Positions 24,781 through 34,765 are shown, counted from the stretch's first letter. The stretch: DNA of 64,000 nt from Streptomyces chryseus (GCF_014650755.1 NZ_BMVO01000011.1:62001-126000); one strand, 5' to 3'. The notes: generated from the sequence alone by a model not told the origin. Translations and numbers: made by a program.

Positions 24781-27678
24781 TTGTCCCCGACCAGCGAGAC
24801 CGCACACGGCGGCCGCCGACTCGTCATCGTCGAGTCGCCCGCCAAGGCGAAGACGATCAAGGGCTACCTCGGCCCTGGTTATGTCGTCGAGGCGAGCGTC
24901 GGGCACATCCGCGACCTCCCGAACGGCGCCGCCGAGGTGCCCGACAAGTACACGGGCGAGGTGCGCCGCCTCGGCGTCGACGTACAGAACGACTTCCAGC
25001 CGATCTATGTCGTCAATGCCGACAAGAAGTCGCAGGTCAGGAAGCTGAAGGACCTCCTCGCGGAGTCCGACGAACTCTTCCTCGCCACCGATGAGGACCG
25101 CGAGGGCGAAGCCATCGCGTGGCACCTCCTGGAAGTGCTGAAGCCCAAGGTCCCGGTCCACCGGATGGTCTTCCACGAGATCACCAAGGACGCGATCCGC
25201 GAGGCCGTGTCCAATCCGCGCGACCTCAACAAGCCCATGGTCGACGCCCAGGAGACCCGCCGCATCCTCGACCGCCTCTACGGCTACGAGGTCTCGCCGG
25301 TCCTGTGGAAGAAGGTCATGCCGCGGCTGTCCGCCGGCCGTGTGCAGTCCGTCGCCACCCGGCTCGTCGTCGCCCGGGAACGCGAGCGCATCGCTTTTCG
25401 TTCTGCTGAGTACTGGGACCTGACCGGTACGTTCTCCACGGGACGCACCGGTGACGCCTCCGACCCGTCCTCTCTGGTCGCCCGCCTGACGACGGTCGAC
25501 GGCCAGCGCATCGCCCAGGGCCGCGATTTCAACTCCGTGGGACAACTCAAGAGTGACGTCCTTCACCTCGACGAGGCGAACGCCCGCGCCCTGGCCGCCG
25601 CCCTCGCCGACTCGCCGTTCGCCGTCCGCTCGGTCGAGTCCAAGCCGTACCGGCGCTCGCCGTACGCCCCGTTCCGTACGACGACCCTCCAGCAGGAGGC
25701 TTCGCGCAAGCTGGGCTTCGGTGCGAAGTCCACGATGCAGGTCGCGCAGAAGCTGTACGAGAACGGCTTCATCACCTACATGCGTACGGATTCCACGACG
25801 CTCTCCGACACCGCCGTCCAGGCCGCCCGCGCCCAGGTGACGCAGCTGTACGGCGCCGACTACCTGCCGGACAAGCCCCGCACGTACGCCGGCAAGGTCA
25901 AGAACGCGCAGGAGGCGCACGAGGCGATCCGCCCCTCCGGTGACCGCTTCCGCACCCCCGCCGAGACGGGTCTGAGCGGCGACCAGTTCCGGCTGTACGA
26001 GCTGATCTGGAAGCGCACCGTCGCCTCCCAGATGAAGGACGCCGTCGGGAACAGCGTGACGGTCAAGATCGGCGGCCGGGCGAGCGACGGCCGCGACGCC
26101 GAGTTCTCCGCCTCCGGCAAGACGATCACTTTCCACGGCTTCATGAAGGCGTACGTGGAAGGCGCCGACGACCCGAACGCCGAGCTCGACGACCGCGAGC
26201 GCCGGCTGCCGCAGGTCGCCCAGGGCGACGCGCTCACCTCCGAGGAGATCTCGGTCGACGGGCACGCGACCAAGCCGCCGGCCCGCTACACCGAGGCTTC
26301 GCTGGTCAAGGAGCTCGAAGAGCGCGAGATCGGCCGCCCGTCGACGTACGCCTCGATCATCGGCACGATCCTCGACCGCGGGTACGTGTTCAAGAAGGGC
26401 ACGGCGCTCGTGCCGTCCTTCCTGAGCTTCGCCGTGGTCAACCTGCTGGAGAAGCACTTCGGCCGTCTCGTCGACTACGACTTCACGGCGAAGATGGAGG
26501 ACGACCTCGACCGCATCGCGCGCGGCGAGGCCCAGGCCGTGCCGTGGCTGCGGCGCTTCTACTTCGGTGAGGGCGACGCCGACGCGGGTGTCGCCCCGGG
26601 CGGCGCGGCGGACGCGGGCAACGGTGACGGGGACCACCTCGGCGGCCTCAAGGAGCTCGTCACCGACCTCGGCGCGATCGACGCCCGCGAGATCTCGTCC
26701 TTCCCGGTCGGCGAAGGCATCGTGCTGCGGGTGGGCCGCTACGGCCCGTACATCGAGCGCGGCGAGAAGGACGACGAGAACCACCAGCGCGCCGACGTGC
26801 CGGAGGACATGGCTCCGGACGAGCTGACCGTCGAGTACGCCGAGGAGCTGCTGGCCAAGCCGAGCGGCGACTTCGAGCTGGGCGCCGACCCGGAGACGGG
26901 CCGCCAGATCGTGGCGAAGGACGGCCGCTACGGCCCGTACGTCACGGAGATCCTTCCCGAGGGCACTCCGAAGACCGGCAAGAACGCGGTCAAGCCGCGC
27001 ACGGCCTCGCTGTTCAAGTCGATGTCGCTGGACACCGTGACGCTGGCGGACGCGCTCAAGCTGATGTCGCTGCCGCGCGTCGTCGGCACGGACGCCGAGG
27101 GCGTCGAGATCACCGCGCAGAACGGCCGGTACGGCCCGTACCTCAAGAAGGGCACGGACTCACGCTCGCTGGAGACCGAGGACCAGCTCTTCTCGATCAC
27201 CCTCGACGAGGCGCTGGCGATCTACGCCCAGCCCAAGCAGCGGGGCCGCGCGGCCGCCAAGCCGCCGCTCAGGGAACTGGGCACCGACCCGGTCAGCGAG
27301 CGTCCGGTGGTCGTGAAGGACGGCCGCTTCGGGCCGTACGTCACGGACGGCGAGACGAACGCGACGCTGCGGACCGACGACAGCGTGGAGGACATCACCC
27401 CGGAGCGGGGTTACGAGCTCCTCGCGGAGAAGCGCGCCAAGGGCCCGGCGAAGAAGAAGACCGCCAAGAAGGCCCCGGCGAAGAAGACAGCCGCCAAGAA
27501 GGCGACCACGGCGAAGACCGCCGCGGCGAAGAAGACGGCTGCCAAGAAGACGACGACGGCCAAGACGACGACGGCCAAGACGACCGCCGCCAAGAAGACG
27601 GCCGCAAAGAAGGCTCCGGCGAAGAAGGCGACGGCCTCCAACGCCTCGGCGGCCTCCGCTGCCGCCTCAAAGGAGTAG
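24781..27678 (+). CDS. topA: DNA topoisomerase I
   Basis: The 965-residue type IA topoisomerase relaxes negative supercoils. The TOPRIM domain carries IVESPAKAKT near the start and DEDREGE (residues 104-110). The catalytic Tyr is Tyr333 in ITYMRTDS. Four C-terminal repeats around GRYGPY replace zinc fingers, and a Lys/Ala tail (from about 905) made of KKTAAKKA-type units follows, as is typical of Streptomyces TopA. The start is TTG at 24781 because GGAGAGAAG lies upstream and the family starts SPTSETA. It is monocistronic with a terminator after it. Confidence 0.97.
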   Translation: MSPTSETAHGGRRLVIVESPAKAKTIKGYLGPGYVVEASVGHIRDLPNGAAEVPDKYTGEVRRLGVDVQNDFQPIYVVNADKKSQVRKLKDLLAESDELFLATDEDREGEAIAWHLLEVLKPKVPVHRMVFHEITKDAIREAVSNPRDLNKPMVDAQETRRILDRLYGYEVSPVLWKKVMPRLSAGRVQSVATRLVVARERERIAFRSAEYWDLTGTFSTGRTGDASDPSSLVARLTTVDGQRIAQGRDFNSVGQLKSDVLHLDEANARALAAALADSPFAVRSVESKPYRRSPYAPFRTTTLQQEASRKLGFGAKSTMQVAQKLYENGFITYMRTDSTTLSDTAVQAARAQVTQLYGADYLPDKPRTYAGKVKNAQEAHEAIRPSGDRFRTPAETGLSGDQFRLYELIWKRTVASQMKDAVGNSVTVKIGGRASDGRDAEFSASGKTITFHGFMKAYVEGADDPNAELDDRERRLPQVAQGDALTSEEISVDGHATKPPARYTEASLVKELEEREIGRPSTYASIIGTILDRGYVFKKGTALVPSFLSFAVVNLLEKHFGRLVDYDFTAKMEDDLDRIARGEAQAVPWLRRFYFGEGDADAGVAPGGAADAGNGDGDHLGGLKELVTDLGAIDAREISSFPVGEGIVLRVGRYGPYIERGEKDDENHQRADVPEDMAPDELTVEYAEELLAKPSGDFELGADPETGRQIVAKDGRYGPYVTEILPEGTPKTGKNAVKPRTASLFKSMSLDTVTLADALKLMSLPRVVGTDAEGVEITAQNGRYGPYLKKGTDSRSLETEDQLFSITLDEALAIYAQPKQRGRAAAKPPLRELGTDPVSERPVVVKDGRFGPYVTDGETNATLRTDDSVEDITPERGYELLAEKRAKGPAKKKTAKKAPAKKTAAKKATTAKTAAAKKTAAKKTTTAKTTTAKTTAAKKTAAKKAPAKKATASNASAASAAASKE

Positions 27679-27695
27679 GCAGCAGGCGCGTCAAG

Positions 27696-27729
27696 CGGCC
27701 CCCGACGCCCTGGTGGGCGCCGGGGGCCG
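27696..27729 (+). terminator. Terminator after topA
   Basis: CGGCCCCCG-CGCC pairs with GGCG-CGGGGGCCG (13 bp with one mismatch, 6-nt loop), 18 nt past the stop. Confidence 0.75.
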
Positions 27730-27816
27730 TCCTGTGCGGGCGCCCGTACGACCCGGGAGCAGACGTTTGTTCGGGCGGGCCTCCGGCGACTGGCGGCGTC
27801 CGGATAGGCTGGGCGG

Positions 27817-30800
27817 ATGACGCGAGCCGAGCAGCCAACGGTCGTGAGCCCCACCTCCGACGCACTAGCCGCAGACTCACGCGAGCGAGCCGTACGAGCC
27901 CTGCTGCGCCTTCCTCCGCTCCGGCGGTTGTGGAGCGCACAGCTCGTCGGCAATACCGGCGACGCCCTCGCCCTTCTCGTGCTGCTGTTGCTGTCGCTTC
28001 AGGCGGCGATCTCGGAAGGGTCGTTCGGCGGTGGTTATCGCGGTGCGGCCTTCGCGGTCGCCGCGGTGTTCGGGGCTCGGATCCTTGCCACCTTCATCTT
28101 CGGAGCCCTGCTCCTGGGCCCGGTCTCCACGCTGACCGGGCCGTCGGGCCCCCTCGACCGCCGCTGGACGATGATCGGTGCGGACGGGCTGCGGCTCGCC
28201 CTCCTCGTCGTCGCCCCGCTGTGGATCGACTGGACCCCGGACAAGGCCCAGGCCGTACTCCTGAGCACCGTCTTCGTCTCCGGCGTCGCCGAGCGGTTCT
28301 GGACGGTCGCCAAGGAGGGCGCCGCACCCGCGCTGCTGCCGGCCCCGCCGCCCGAGGGCGCGACGGTGCGGCCGCTGCCGGACCACCTGGACGCGCTGCG
28401 CCGGCTGTCCCTGCGTACGAGCTTCGTCGCGCTGCCCGCGGCCGGCGCCGTGCTGCTGGCGGCGACGCTGGTCGGCAATCTGCTCGGCTCCGGCATCGAC
28501 TGGTTCACGCACCACCAGGCGGCCCTCGGGTCGTACGTCGCCGCGGGACTGTTCGCCGCGTCCGTGTCCACGCTGTACTTCCTGGAGCTGCCCGACGGGC
28601 AGACGCCTCGCGCGCGCTCCCCGCTGGAGGGCCTGCGCCGGCCCAAGACCGGCTCGGGCGTCGACAAGGGCCGTACCGGCGCTATGCGCCTCATCGTCGT
28701 GGCCTGCGCCGCGGTCGCCGGAGCGATCGCCGCCGCGGCGGCCGTCGCCGTACTGCACGCGAAGGACCTCGGCGGCGGGCCCGTCACCTTCGCCCTGCTC
28801 TTCCTCGGCCTGACCGGTGGCACGGCCCTAGGCATCCGCAGCGCGCGGAAGGTGCTGCCCACGCTGTCGCGGCGCCGCCTCCTGTCGCTCGCGATCGCCG
28901 TCACCGGCGTCGCGCTGCTCGCCATGGGCCTGGTGCCCGACACGGCGACCGTCATCATGATCACGCTGCTCGCCGGCTTCTGCGCCGGAGTCTCCGCGAA
29001 CACCGGGCACACGCTGCTCGACCAGGAGACCGAGGACTTCCGGCGGGCGCGCACCACGGAGCACCTGCAGGCCGTCGCGCGGGTCTGCATCGCCCTCGGC
29101 GCGGTCGTGGCCCCGGTGCTCGCGGCCGCGATCGGCCCGCACCGCCTGGCCAACGGAAGCTTCGTCTTCGCCCACGGCGGCGCGGCCTTCACGCTGATGC
29201 TCGTCGGCGCGCTGCTGCTGCCGGTGGCCGCGCTCGTACTCGCCAAGGCCGACGACCGGCAGGGCGTCCCGCTCCGCCGCGACCTGCGCGAGGCGCTGCG
29301 CGGCGGCGAGCCCGACCAGGCGCCCGCCGCGACCGGGTTCTTCATCGCGATGGAGGGCGGCGACGGGGCGGGCAAGTCCACCCAGGTCGAGGCGCTCGCC
29401 GAGTGGATCCGCAACAAGGGCCACGAGGTCGTCGTCACCCGCGAACCCGGCGCGACGCCGATCGGCAAGCGGCTGCGTTCGATCCTGCTCGACGTGTCCA
29501 GCGCGGGCCTGTCGAACCGCGCGGAGGCGCTGCTGTACGCCGCCGACCGCGCGGAGCACGTCGACTCGGTCGTACGTCCGGCGCTGGAGCGCGGCGCCGT
29601 CGTGATCACCGACCGGTACGTCGACTCGTCCGTGGCGTACCAGGGCGCGGGCCGCGATCTCTCGCCGACCGAGATCGCCCGCATCTCGCGGTGGGCGACG
29701 GACGGGCTCGTACCGCATCTGACGGTGCTGCTCGACGTCTCCCCGGAGACCGCGCGCGAGCGGTTCACGGAGGCGCCGGACCGGCTGGAGTCGGAGCCGC
29801 CGGAGTTCCACGCGCGCGTGCGGCACGGTTTCCTGACGCTGGCCGCCGGCGACCCGGGCCGGTACCTGGTGGTGGACGCCGGGCAGGACCCGGAAGCGGT
29901 CACCACCGTCGTACGCCACCGGCTGGACCGGATGCTGCCCCTCTCCGACGCCGAGATCAAGGCGCGGGAGGAGGCGCGGAAGGCCGCCGAGGAGGAGGCG
30001 CGGCGCAAGGCCGAGGAGGAAGCCGCCCGCAAGGCGGAGGAGGAGCGGCTGGAGCGCGAGCGGCAGGCGCAGCTCGCGAAGCTCCGCGCCGAGGAGGAGG
30101 AGCGCAAGCGCCGGGAGATCGAAGAGGCGCGGCAGCGCGAGGCCGAGCGGCAGGCGGAGGAGGCCCGGCGCAGGGCCGAGGAGGCCCGCAGGCTGGCCGA
30201 GGAGGAGCGGCAGCGTCGCGAGGCCGAGGAGAAGGCGCGGGCCGCCGAGCAGGAGCGGCTGCGCCGGCAGGCCGCGGAGGAGGCCCGGCTGCGGGCGGAG
30301 GCGGAGGAACGCCGCCGCGAGAAGCAGCGCAGGGCCGAGGAGGCGTTGCTGCGGGCGGAGGAGGCGCGCCGGCTCGCGGAGTCTGCTGCGGCGGCCTCAG
30401 CGGCGGCGGCGCTGGCGCAGGGCGCGGCGGAGCCGTCCGGGCCCCGGCCTTCGTCCGGAACCCCTTCGACGTCCGCGTCCCCGTCCGCGTCCCCGTCGGG
30501 GTCCGGGCCGGGGGAGGACCTCGGATCGCCGTCGGCTTCCGGGCCTCGGCCGGCGTCCGACTCCCGGTCGGCGTCCGAGTCCTCGTCTCCGTCCCCGTCC
30601 CCGTCCCCGTCTCCGTCCGACGCCGAGCTGACGGTGCCGACGCCGGTCGTGCGTCCGGACGAGGTGACGCAGGCGGTGGAGAAGCCGCGCGTCGACATGC
30701 GCAAGGAGGAGCCCGCCGCCCCGGCGCGCACCGCGGAAGACACGGCGGTGCTGAGGCCGGTGCGGGACGTGACGCCGGCGGAGGAGACGGCCGTACTGCC

Positions 30801-31188
30801 GCCCGTGCGCGACGCGGCCCCGGCCGAGGAGACGACGGTGCTGCCGCAGGTGCGGGACACGGCGCCGGCGGACGAGACGGCCGTACTGCCCTCCGTGCGG
30901 GACGAGCCTTCGGACCGGGTCCCGCCGGGCTTCTTCCGCGACGAGCGGGCCGCGGCCGCCGATGCCGAGGGCGACGGCGGCAATGAGCGCACGCGTGAGC
31001 TGCCGTGGCTGGACCCGGAAGCGGCGCATCCGACCACCGGTCAGAACACGCGCGCGGCCCGCCGGCGCTCCGACTGGGCGGAGGAGACCCCGCTCGACGA
31101 TCTGCCGTCGCTGGCGGACGAACTGCTCGGTGGCCGGGACACCGACGAGGACGACACGGGCGGTCGCGGACGCGGCGGACGCCGGTAG
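27817..31188 (+). CDS. tmk: MFS-like membrane domain fused to thymidylate kinase with long coiled-coil tail
   Basis: The 1123-residue protein has three parts. Residues ~30-490 form an MFS-like membrane domain. Residues ~509-712 are a complete thymidylate kinase with FIAMEGGDGAGKST (P-loop) and DRYVDSSVAYQGAGR. From about 712 to 865 runs a Glu/Arg/Ala heptad-rich segment, a long single helix or coiled coil, followed by a Ser/Pro/Gly linker and four copies of a roughly 17-residue unit around ETAVLPxVRD. The kinase makes dTDP from dTMP and seems to be the essential Tmk held at the membrane. No ribosome site: TAGGCT (27805-27810) is exactly 6 nt before the ATG, suggesting a leaderless mRNA. Confidence 0.92.
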   Translation: MTRAEQPTVVSPTSDALAADSRERAVRALLRLPPLRRLWSAQLVGNTGDALALLVLLLLSLQAAISEGSFGGGYRGAAFAVAAVFGARILATFIFGALLLGPVSTLTGPSGPLDRRWTMIGADGLRLALLVVAPLWIDWTPDKAQAVLLSTVFVSGVAERFWTVAKEGAAPALLPAPPPEGATVRPLPDHLDALRRLSLRTSFVALPAAGAVLLAATLVGNLLGSGIDWFTHHQAALGSYVAAGLFAASVSTLYFLELPDGQTPRARSPLEGLRRPKTGSGVDKGRTGAMRLIVVACAAVAGAIAAAAAVAVLHAKDLGGGPVTFALLFLGLTGGTALGIRSARKVLPTLSRRRLLSLAIAVTGVALLAMGLVPDTATVIMITLLAGFCAGVSANTGHTLLDQETEDFRRARTTEHLQAVARVCIALGAVVAPVLAAAIGPHRLANGSFVFAHGGAAFTLMLVGALLLPVAALVLAKADDRQGVPLRRDLREALRGGEPDQAPAATGFFIAMEGGDGAGKSTQVEALAEWIRNKGHEVVVTREPGATPIGKRLRSILLDVSSAGLSNRAEALLYAADRAEHVDSVVRPALERGAVVITDRYVDSSVAYQGAGRDLSPTEIARISRWATDGLVPHLTVLLDVSPETARERFTEAPDRLESEPPEFHARVRHGFLTLAAGDPGRYLVVDAGQDPEAVTTVVRHRLDRMLPLSDAEIKAREEARKAAEEEARRKAEEEAARKAEEERLERERQAQLAKLRAEEEERKRREIEEARQREAERQAEEARRRAEEARRLAEEERQRREAEEKARAAEQERLRRQAAEEARLRAEAEERRREKQRRAEEALLRAEEARRLAESAAAASAAAALAQGAAEPSGPRPSSGTPSTSASPSASPSGSGPGEDLGSPSASGPRPASDSRSASESSSPSPSPSPSPSDAELTVPTPVVRPDEVTQAVEKPRVDMRKEEPAAPARTAEDTAVLRPVRDVTPAEETAVLPPVRDAAPAEETTVLPQVRDTAPADETAVLPSVRDEPSDRVPPGFFRDERAAAADAEGDGGNERTRELPWLDPEAAHPTTGQNTRAARRRSDWAEETPLDDLPSLADELLGGRDTDEDDTGGRGRGGRR

Positions 31189-31208
31189 GCGGACGCCGGT
31201 ACGCAGCA

Positions 31209-31245
31209 CGGGCGGTACGGGCGCTTCCTCGGCCCGTACCGCCCG
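31209..31245 (+). terminator. Terminator after tmk
   Basis: A perfect 14-bp stem (31209-31222 with 31232-31245) with a 9-nt loop lies 21 nt after the stop. Confidence 0.75.
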
Positions 31246-31745
31246 AGGCGTTTGTGCGGCGGGCACCGGCCGCGGCTGGACGGTCGGCCTTGCCGCACGA
31301 CGGGGCGGGGCCGCCGGAAGATTAGGCGGGGGCTCCCGTCCCTCGCACGCCGTACGGGCAGATCGGCCCCGACCGTGGGCCTGAAGCGAGGGGCTTGCGG
31401 GGGCCGGCGGGATCATCGGCGCGCCGCTGTACGGCGGGGCCGAGCGCGCCGGAGGACCGGACGGGGCTCCCGTACTTCGCACGCCGTACGGGCCGACGGG
31501 CCTGCGGTGGGGGGCTTGAACCGGTGGGCTCCACAGGCCCCGGGGGGAACGGTCGGCACCGCCGCGCGACGAGGCCGGGCCGCGCCGCAGGACCCGTGCG
31601 CGCACGCCGGAAGACCGTGGGCGCACGGCGGGATGTGGCTCGTGGGCCGTGATGTCAGTGGGGTCGACCACAATAGGGGTGGTCGGGGTTCGAGAACGTA
31701 AGCACGTAGGCAGCAGCGCGAGAGCGCGGCGGAGGCGGTAGCACC
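31246..31745. other. Gene-free gap with a duplicated segment
   Basis: I see no credible gene between the tmk terminator and holB. A segment of about 45 nt around GGGGCTCCCGT...CGCACGCCGTACGGGC occurs at about 31327 and again at about 31464 with few changes, a 136-nt imperfect direct repeat. The holB promoter should lie near the right end, but no clear hexamers stand out. Confidence 0.4.
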
Positions 31746-32960
31746 ATGGCCGTATGGGACGACCTGGTCGGGCAGGCGCGGGTTCAGGCGCAGTTGGCCG
31801 ACGCCGCGCGGGATGCCGACGGGCTTGTCACCGCTGTCGCGGACCGGTCCGGGGCCACGCCGGCGCCCGCCGCGTCCCGGATGACGCACGCCTGGCTGTT
31901 CACCGGGCCGCCGGGCTCAGGGCGGTCCACCGCCGCCCGCGCGTTCGCCGCCGCGCTGCAGTGCGTCAGCCCGGACCGGGCCCTCGGCGGGGAACCGGGC
32001 TGCGGCTTCTGCGACGGGTGCCACACGACCCTGGTCGGCACCCACGCCGACGTGGAGATCGTCCGTACCGACCAGCTGTCCATCGGCGTGAAGGACACCC
32101 GCGAGCTCGTCCGGCGGGCCCAGCTCTCCCCGGCGGGCGGCCGCTGGCAGGTCATCGTCCTGGAGGACGCGGACCGGCTCACCGAGGGCGCCGGAAACGT
32201 GCTGCTCAAGGCCATCGAGGAGCCCGCTCCCCGTACGGTCTGGTTGCTGTGCGCACCGTCCCTGGAAGACGTCCTGCCGACCATCCGCTCCCGCTGCCGC
32301 CACCTCGTCCTCAGCACGCCGTCCGTCGACGCCGTCGCGGATGTGCTCGTACGGCGTGACGGAATCGACCCCGCGACCGCCGCGAGCGCCGCCCGCGCCA
32401 CCCAGGGCCACATCGGGCGGGCCCGCAGGCTCGCCACCGACGAGCGCGCGCGGGCGCGGCGCGCCGTCGTCCTCAAGGTTCCGCTGCGCGTCGCGGACAT
32501 CGGCGGCTGCCTCAAAGCGGCCCAGGAGCTGGTCGACGCGGCGGGCGAGGACGCCAAGCAGGTCGCCGAAGAGATGGACGTCAAGGAGACGGACGACCTG
32601 AAGGCGGCGCTCGGGGCGGCGGCGGGCGGCCGGATGCCGCGCGGCACGGCGGGCGCGATGAAGGAGCTGGCCGACCGCCAGAAGCGCCGCTCGACCCGTA
32701 CCCAGCGCGACAGCCTCGACCTGGCGCTGAGTGACCTCACCGGCTTCTACCGCGACGTCCTCGCGCTTCAGCTCGGCTCCCGGGTCGCCCTCGCGAACGA
32801 GGACGTGCGGGACTCCCTGGACCGCGTCGCGCAGAGCTCGACGCCCGAGCGCACCCTGCGGCGGATAGAGGCGATCATCGCCTGCCGCCAGGCCCTGGAC
32901 CGCAACGTCGCGCCGCTGCTCGCGGTCGAGGCCATGACGGTGGCCCTGCGCGCCGGCTGA
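31746..32960 (+). CDS. holB: DNA polymerase III delta' subunit
   Basis: The 404-residue clamp-loader subunit has an AAA+ domain with TGPPGSGRST, where the usual Walker A lysine is Arg, as fits a non-hydrolysing delta'. The zinc module shows as CGFCDGC. VLEDADRLT (Walker B-like), LKAIEEP and the SRC motif TIRSRC (arginine finger) are all present. The C-terminal domain is collar-like and helical. GGAGGCGG lies upstream of the ATG. It follows the Tmk fusion in the same order as in many bacteria, where tmk and holB neighbour each other. Confidence 0.93.
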   Translation: MAVWDDLVGQARVQAQLADAARDADGLVTAVADRSGATPAPAASRMTHAWLFTGPPGSGRSTAARAFAAALQCVSPDRALGGEPGCGFCDGCHTTLVGTHADVEIVRTDQLSIGVKDTRELVRRAQLSPAGGRWQVIVLEDADRLTEGAGNVLLKAIEEPAPRTVWLLCAPSLEDVLPTIRSRCRHLVLSTPSVDAVADVLVRRDGIDPATAASAARATQGHIGRARRLATDERARARRAVVLKVPLRVADIGGCLKAAQELVDAAGEDAKQVAEEMDVKETDDLKAALGAAAGGRMPRGTAGAMKELADRQKRRSTRTQRDSLDLALSDLTGFYRDVLALQLGSRVALANEDVRDSLDRVAQSSTPERTLRRIEAIIACRQALDRNVAPLLAVEAMTVALRAG

Positions 32961-33051
32961 GCCGCCGGCCCGCACACCACTGCGCGGGGACCGGATCACT
33001 CGTACGAGCCATGCGGCGCACAATCCGTCACCACCGCACTACGCTCCGAGG

Positions 33052-34587
33052 ATGGACACCAGGCATCTGATCCGGATCTCTGCCACCGCCCTCGCGACAG
33101 CCGGGCTGCTCATCTCCGGCTGCTCCCCGGGAGGATCGTCGCCCAGTGCCTCGGCGTCCGCGCCGCAGTCACCGGTCCCGGCCGCCCTGAAGACCTACTA
33201 CGCCCAGAAGCTGACCTGGCGCGAGTGCGGTGCCTCCGGCTTCCAGTGCGCCACGATGAAGGCCCCGCTGGACTACCGGAAGCCGGAGCGGGCCGACATC
33301 AAGCTCGCGGTGTCCCGCAAGAAGGCCACCGGCCCCGGCCGGCGCCTCGGTTCCCTGCTGGTCAATCCGGGCGGGCCCGGTGGCTCCGCGATCGCCTACC
33401 TCCAGGCGTACGCCGCGATCGGATACCCGGCGCCGGTCCGCGCGCGGTACGACGTGGTGGCCGTCGATCCGCGCGGCGTGGCCCGCAGTGAGCCCGTCGA
33501 GTGCCTGACGGGCAAGGAGATGGACGCGTACACACAGGTGGACCAGACCCCCGACGACCAGGGGGAGACCAACAAGCTGGTCACGTCGTACAAGAAGTTC
33601 GCGGTCGGCTGCGAGAAGCGCTCGGCCGCGATCCTGCCGCACGTGTCCACCGTCGAGGCAGCCCGCGACATGGACATCCTGCGCGCGGTCCTGGGCGACC
33701 GGAAGCTGAACTACATCGGGGCGTCGTACGGGACGTTCCTGGGCGCGACGTACGCCGAACTCTTCCCCGCCCGCGCGGGCCGCCTCGTCCTCGACGGCGC
33801 GATGGACCCGTCGCTGTCCGCCCGGGACATGAGCCGCGACCAGACGGCGGGCTTCGACACCGCGTTCCGGTCGTTCGCCGCGGACTGCGTCAAGCGCAAG
33901 GACTGCCCGCTGGGCACCGGTACGCCGGCCGAGGCGGGCAAGCGTCTGAAGTCCTTCTTCGGCAAGCTCGACGCCGAGCCCGTCCGCACCGGCCAGAGCC
34001 GCCCGCTCGGCGAGTCCCTCGCGACCACCGGAGTCATCGCCGCGATGTACGACGAGTCCGCCTGGGCGGAGCTGCGGACCGCCCTCACCCGGGCGACGGG
34101 CGGTGACGGCGCGGCCCTGCTCGCGCTCGCCGACAGCTACTACGAGCGGGCCGACGACGGCACCTACCAGAACCTCATGTACGCCAACGCGGCCGTGAAC
34201 TGCCTGGACCTCCCGCCCGCCTTCACCGCCCCCGCCGAGGTCCGCACCTCGCTCCCCGCTTTCGAGAAGGCGTCCCCGGTCTTCGGCGGCGGCCTCGCCT
34301 GGGCCTCCCTGAACTGCGGTTACTGGCCGGCGAAGGCGACCGGCACCCCGCACCGCATCGAGGCGAAGGGCGCCGCCCCGATCGTCGTGGTCGGCACCAC
34401 CCGCGACCCGGCGACCCCGTACAAGTGGGCCCGGTCCCTGGCCGGCCAGCTGGCCTCCGGCACCCTGCTGACGTACGACGGCGACGGCCACACGGCGTAC
34501 GGCCGGGGCAGCGACTGCATCGACACCGCGATCAACACCTACCTCCTGGAGGGAACGGCCCCGCAGACCGGCAAGAAGTGCTCCTGA
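33052..34587 (+). CDS. Secreted tripeptidyl aminopeptidase-like alpha/beta hydrolase (lipoprotein)
   Basis: The 511-residue exported protein has a lipobox ending ISGC (Cys24) and a Ser/Ala-rich tether. An alpha/beta hydrolase follows: oxyanion region NPGGPGGS, nucleophile GASYGTFLG (Ser near 226), Asp in TTRDPATPY and His in GDGHTAYG. The C-terminal part matches the TAP-like domain of the Streptomyces SlpD/SlpE and tripeptidyl aminopeptidase family, so it probably removes N-terminal peptides outside the cell. No clear ribosome site. TACGCT (33040-33045) lies exactly 6 nt before the ATG, so a leaderless mRNA is likely. Confidence 0.88.
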   Translation: MDTRHLIRISATALATAGLLISGCSPGGSSPSASASAPQSPVPAALKTYYAQKLTWRECGASGFQCATMKAPLDYRKPERADIKLAVSRKKATGPGRRLGSLLVNPGGPGGSAIAYLQAYAAIGYPAPVRARYDVVAVDPRGVARSEPVECLTGKEMDAYTQVDQTPDDQGETNKLVTSYKKFAVGCEKRSAAILPHVSTVEAARDMDILRAVLGDRKLNYIGASYGTFLGATYAELFPARAGRLVLDGAMDPSLSARDMSRDQTAGFDTAFRSFAADCVKRKDCPLGTGTPAEAGKRLKSFFGKLDAEPVRTGQSRPLGESLATTGVIAAMYDESAWAELRTALTRATGGDGAALLALADSYYERADDGTYQNLMYANAAVNCLDLPPAFTAPAEVRTSLPAFEKASPVFGGGLAWASLNCGYWPAKATGTPHRIEAKGAAPIVVVGTTRDPATPYKWARSLAGQLASGTLLTYDGDGHTAYGRGSDCIDTAINTYLLEGTAPQTGKKCS

Positions 34588-34640
34588 CCTGCGCGGATGT
34601 GCGCCGGGGAGGGTTGTGCGGAGCACCCCTCGAAACTGTG

Positions 34641-34646
34641 TAGACT
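34641..34646 (+). promoter_or_regulatory. -10 element of the tRNA-Thr promoter
   Basis: TAGACT lies 39 nt before the tRNA 5' end. No good -35 is visible at 17-18 nt. Confidence 0.4.
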
Positions 34647-34685
34647 TGTGCCCGCTGCTGATCGCACCATGGTGTCGGCAGCGGC

Positions 34686-34759
34686 GCCGCCTTAGCTCAG
34701 TTGGCCAGAGCAACGCACTCGTAATGCGTAGGTCTCGGGTTCGAATCCCGAAGGCGGCT
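34686..34759 (+). tRNA. tRNA-Thr (anticodon CGT)
   Basis: A full cloverleaf is readable. The acceptor GCCGCCT pairs with AGGCGGC (7 bp) with discriminator T. The D arm is GCTC...GAGC, and the anticodon stem ACGCA/TGCGT holds loop CTCGTAA. The T arm is TCGGG-TTCGAAT-CCCGA. CCA is not encoded. It reads ACG codons. The 3' end lies 47 nt from an integrase remnant, so it was probably an integration site. Confidence 0.97.
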
Positions 34760-34765
34760 CTGTGG

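Noticed and set aside
27430..27670. Lys/Ala codon repeats at the end of topA as an independent repeat element
   Set aside because: This is the usual Lys-rich tail of Streptomyces topoisomerase I.
30450..30620. Repetitive TCCCCGTC-type units in tmk as a possible CRISPR or satellite
   Set aside because: They encode the Ser/Pro/Ala linker of the Tmk fusion, have no spacers, and stay in frame.
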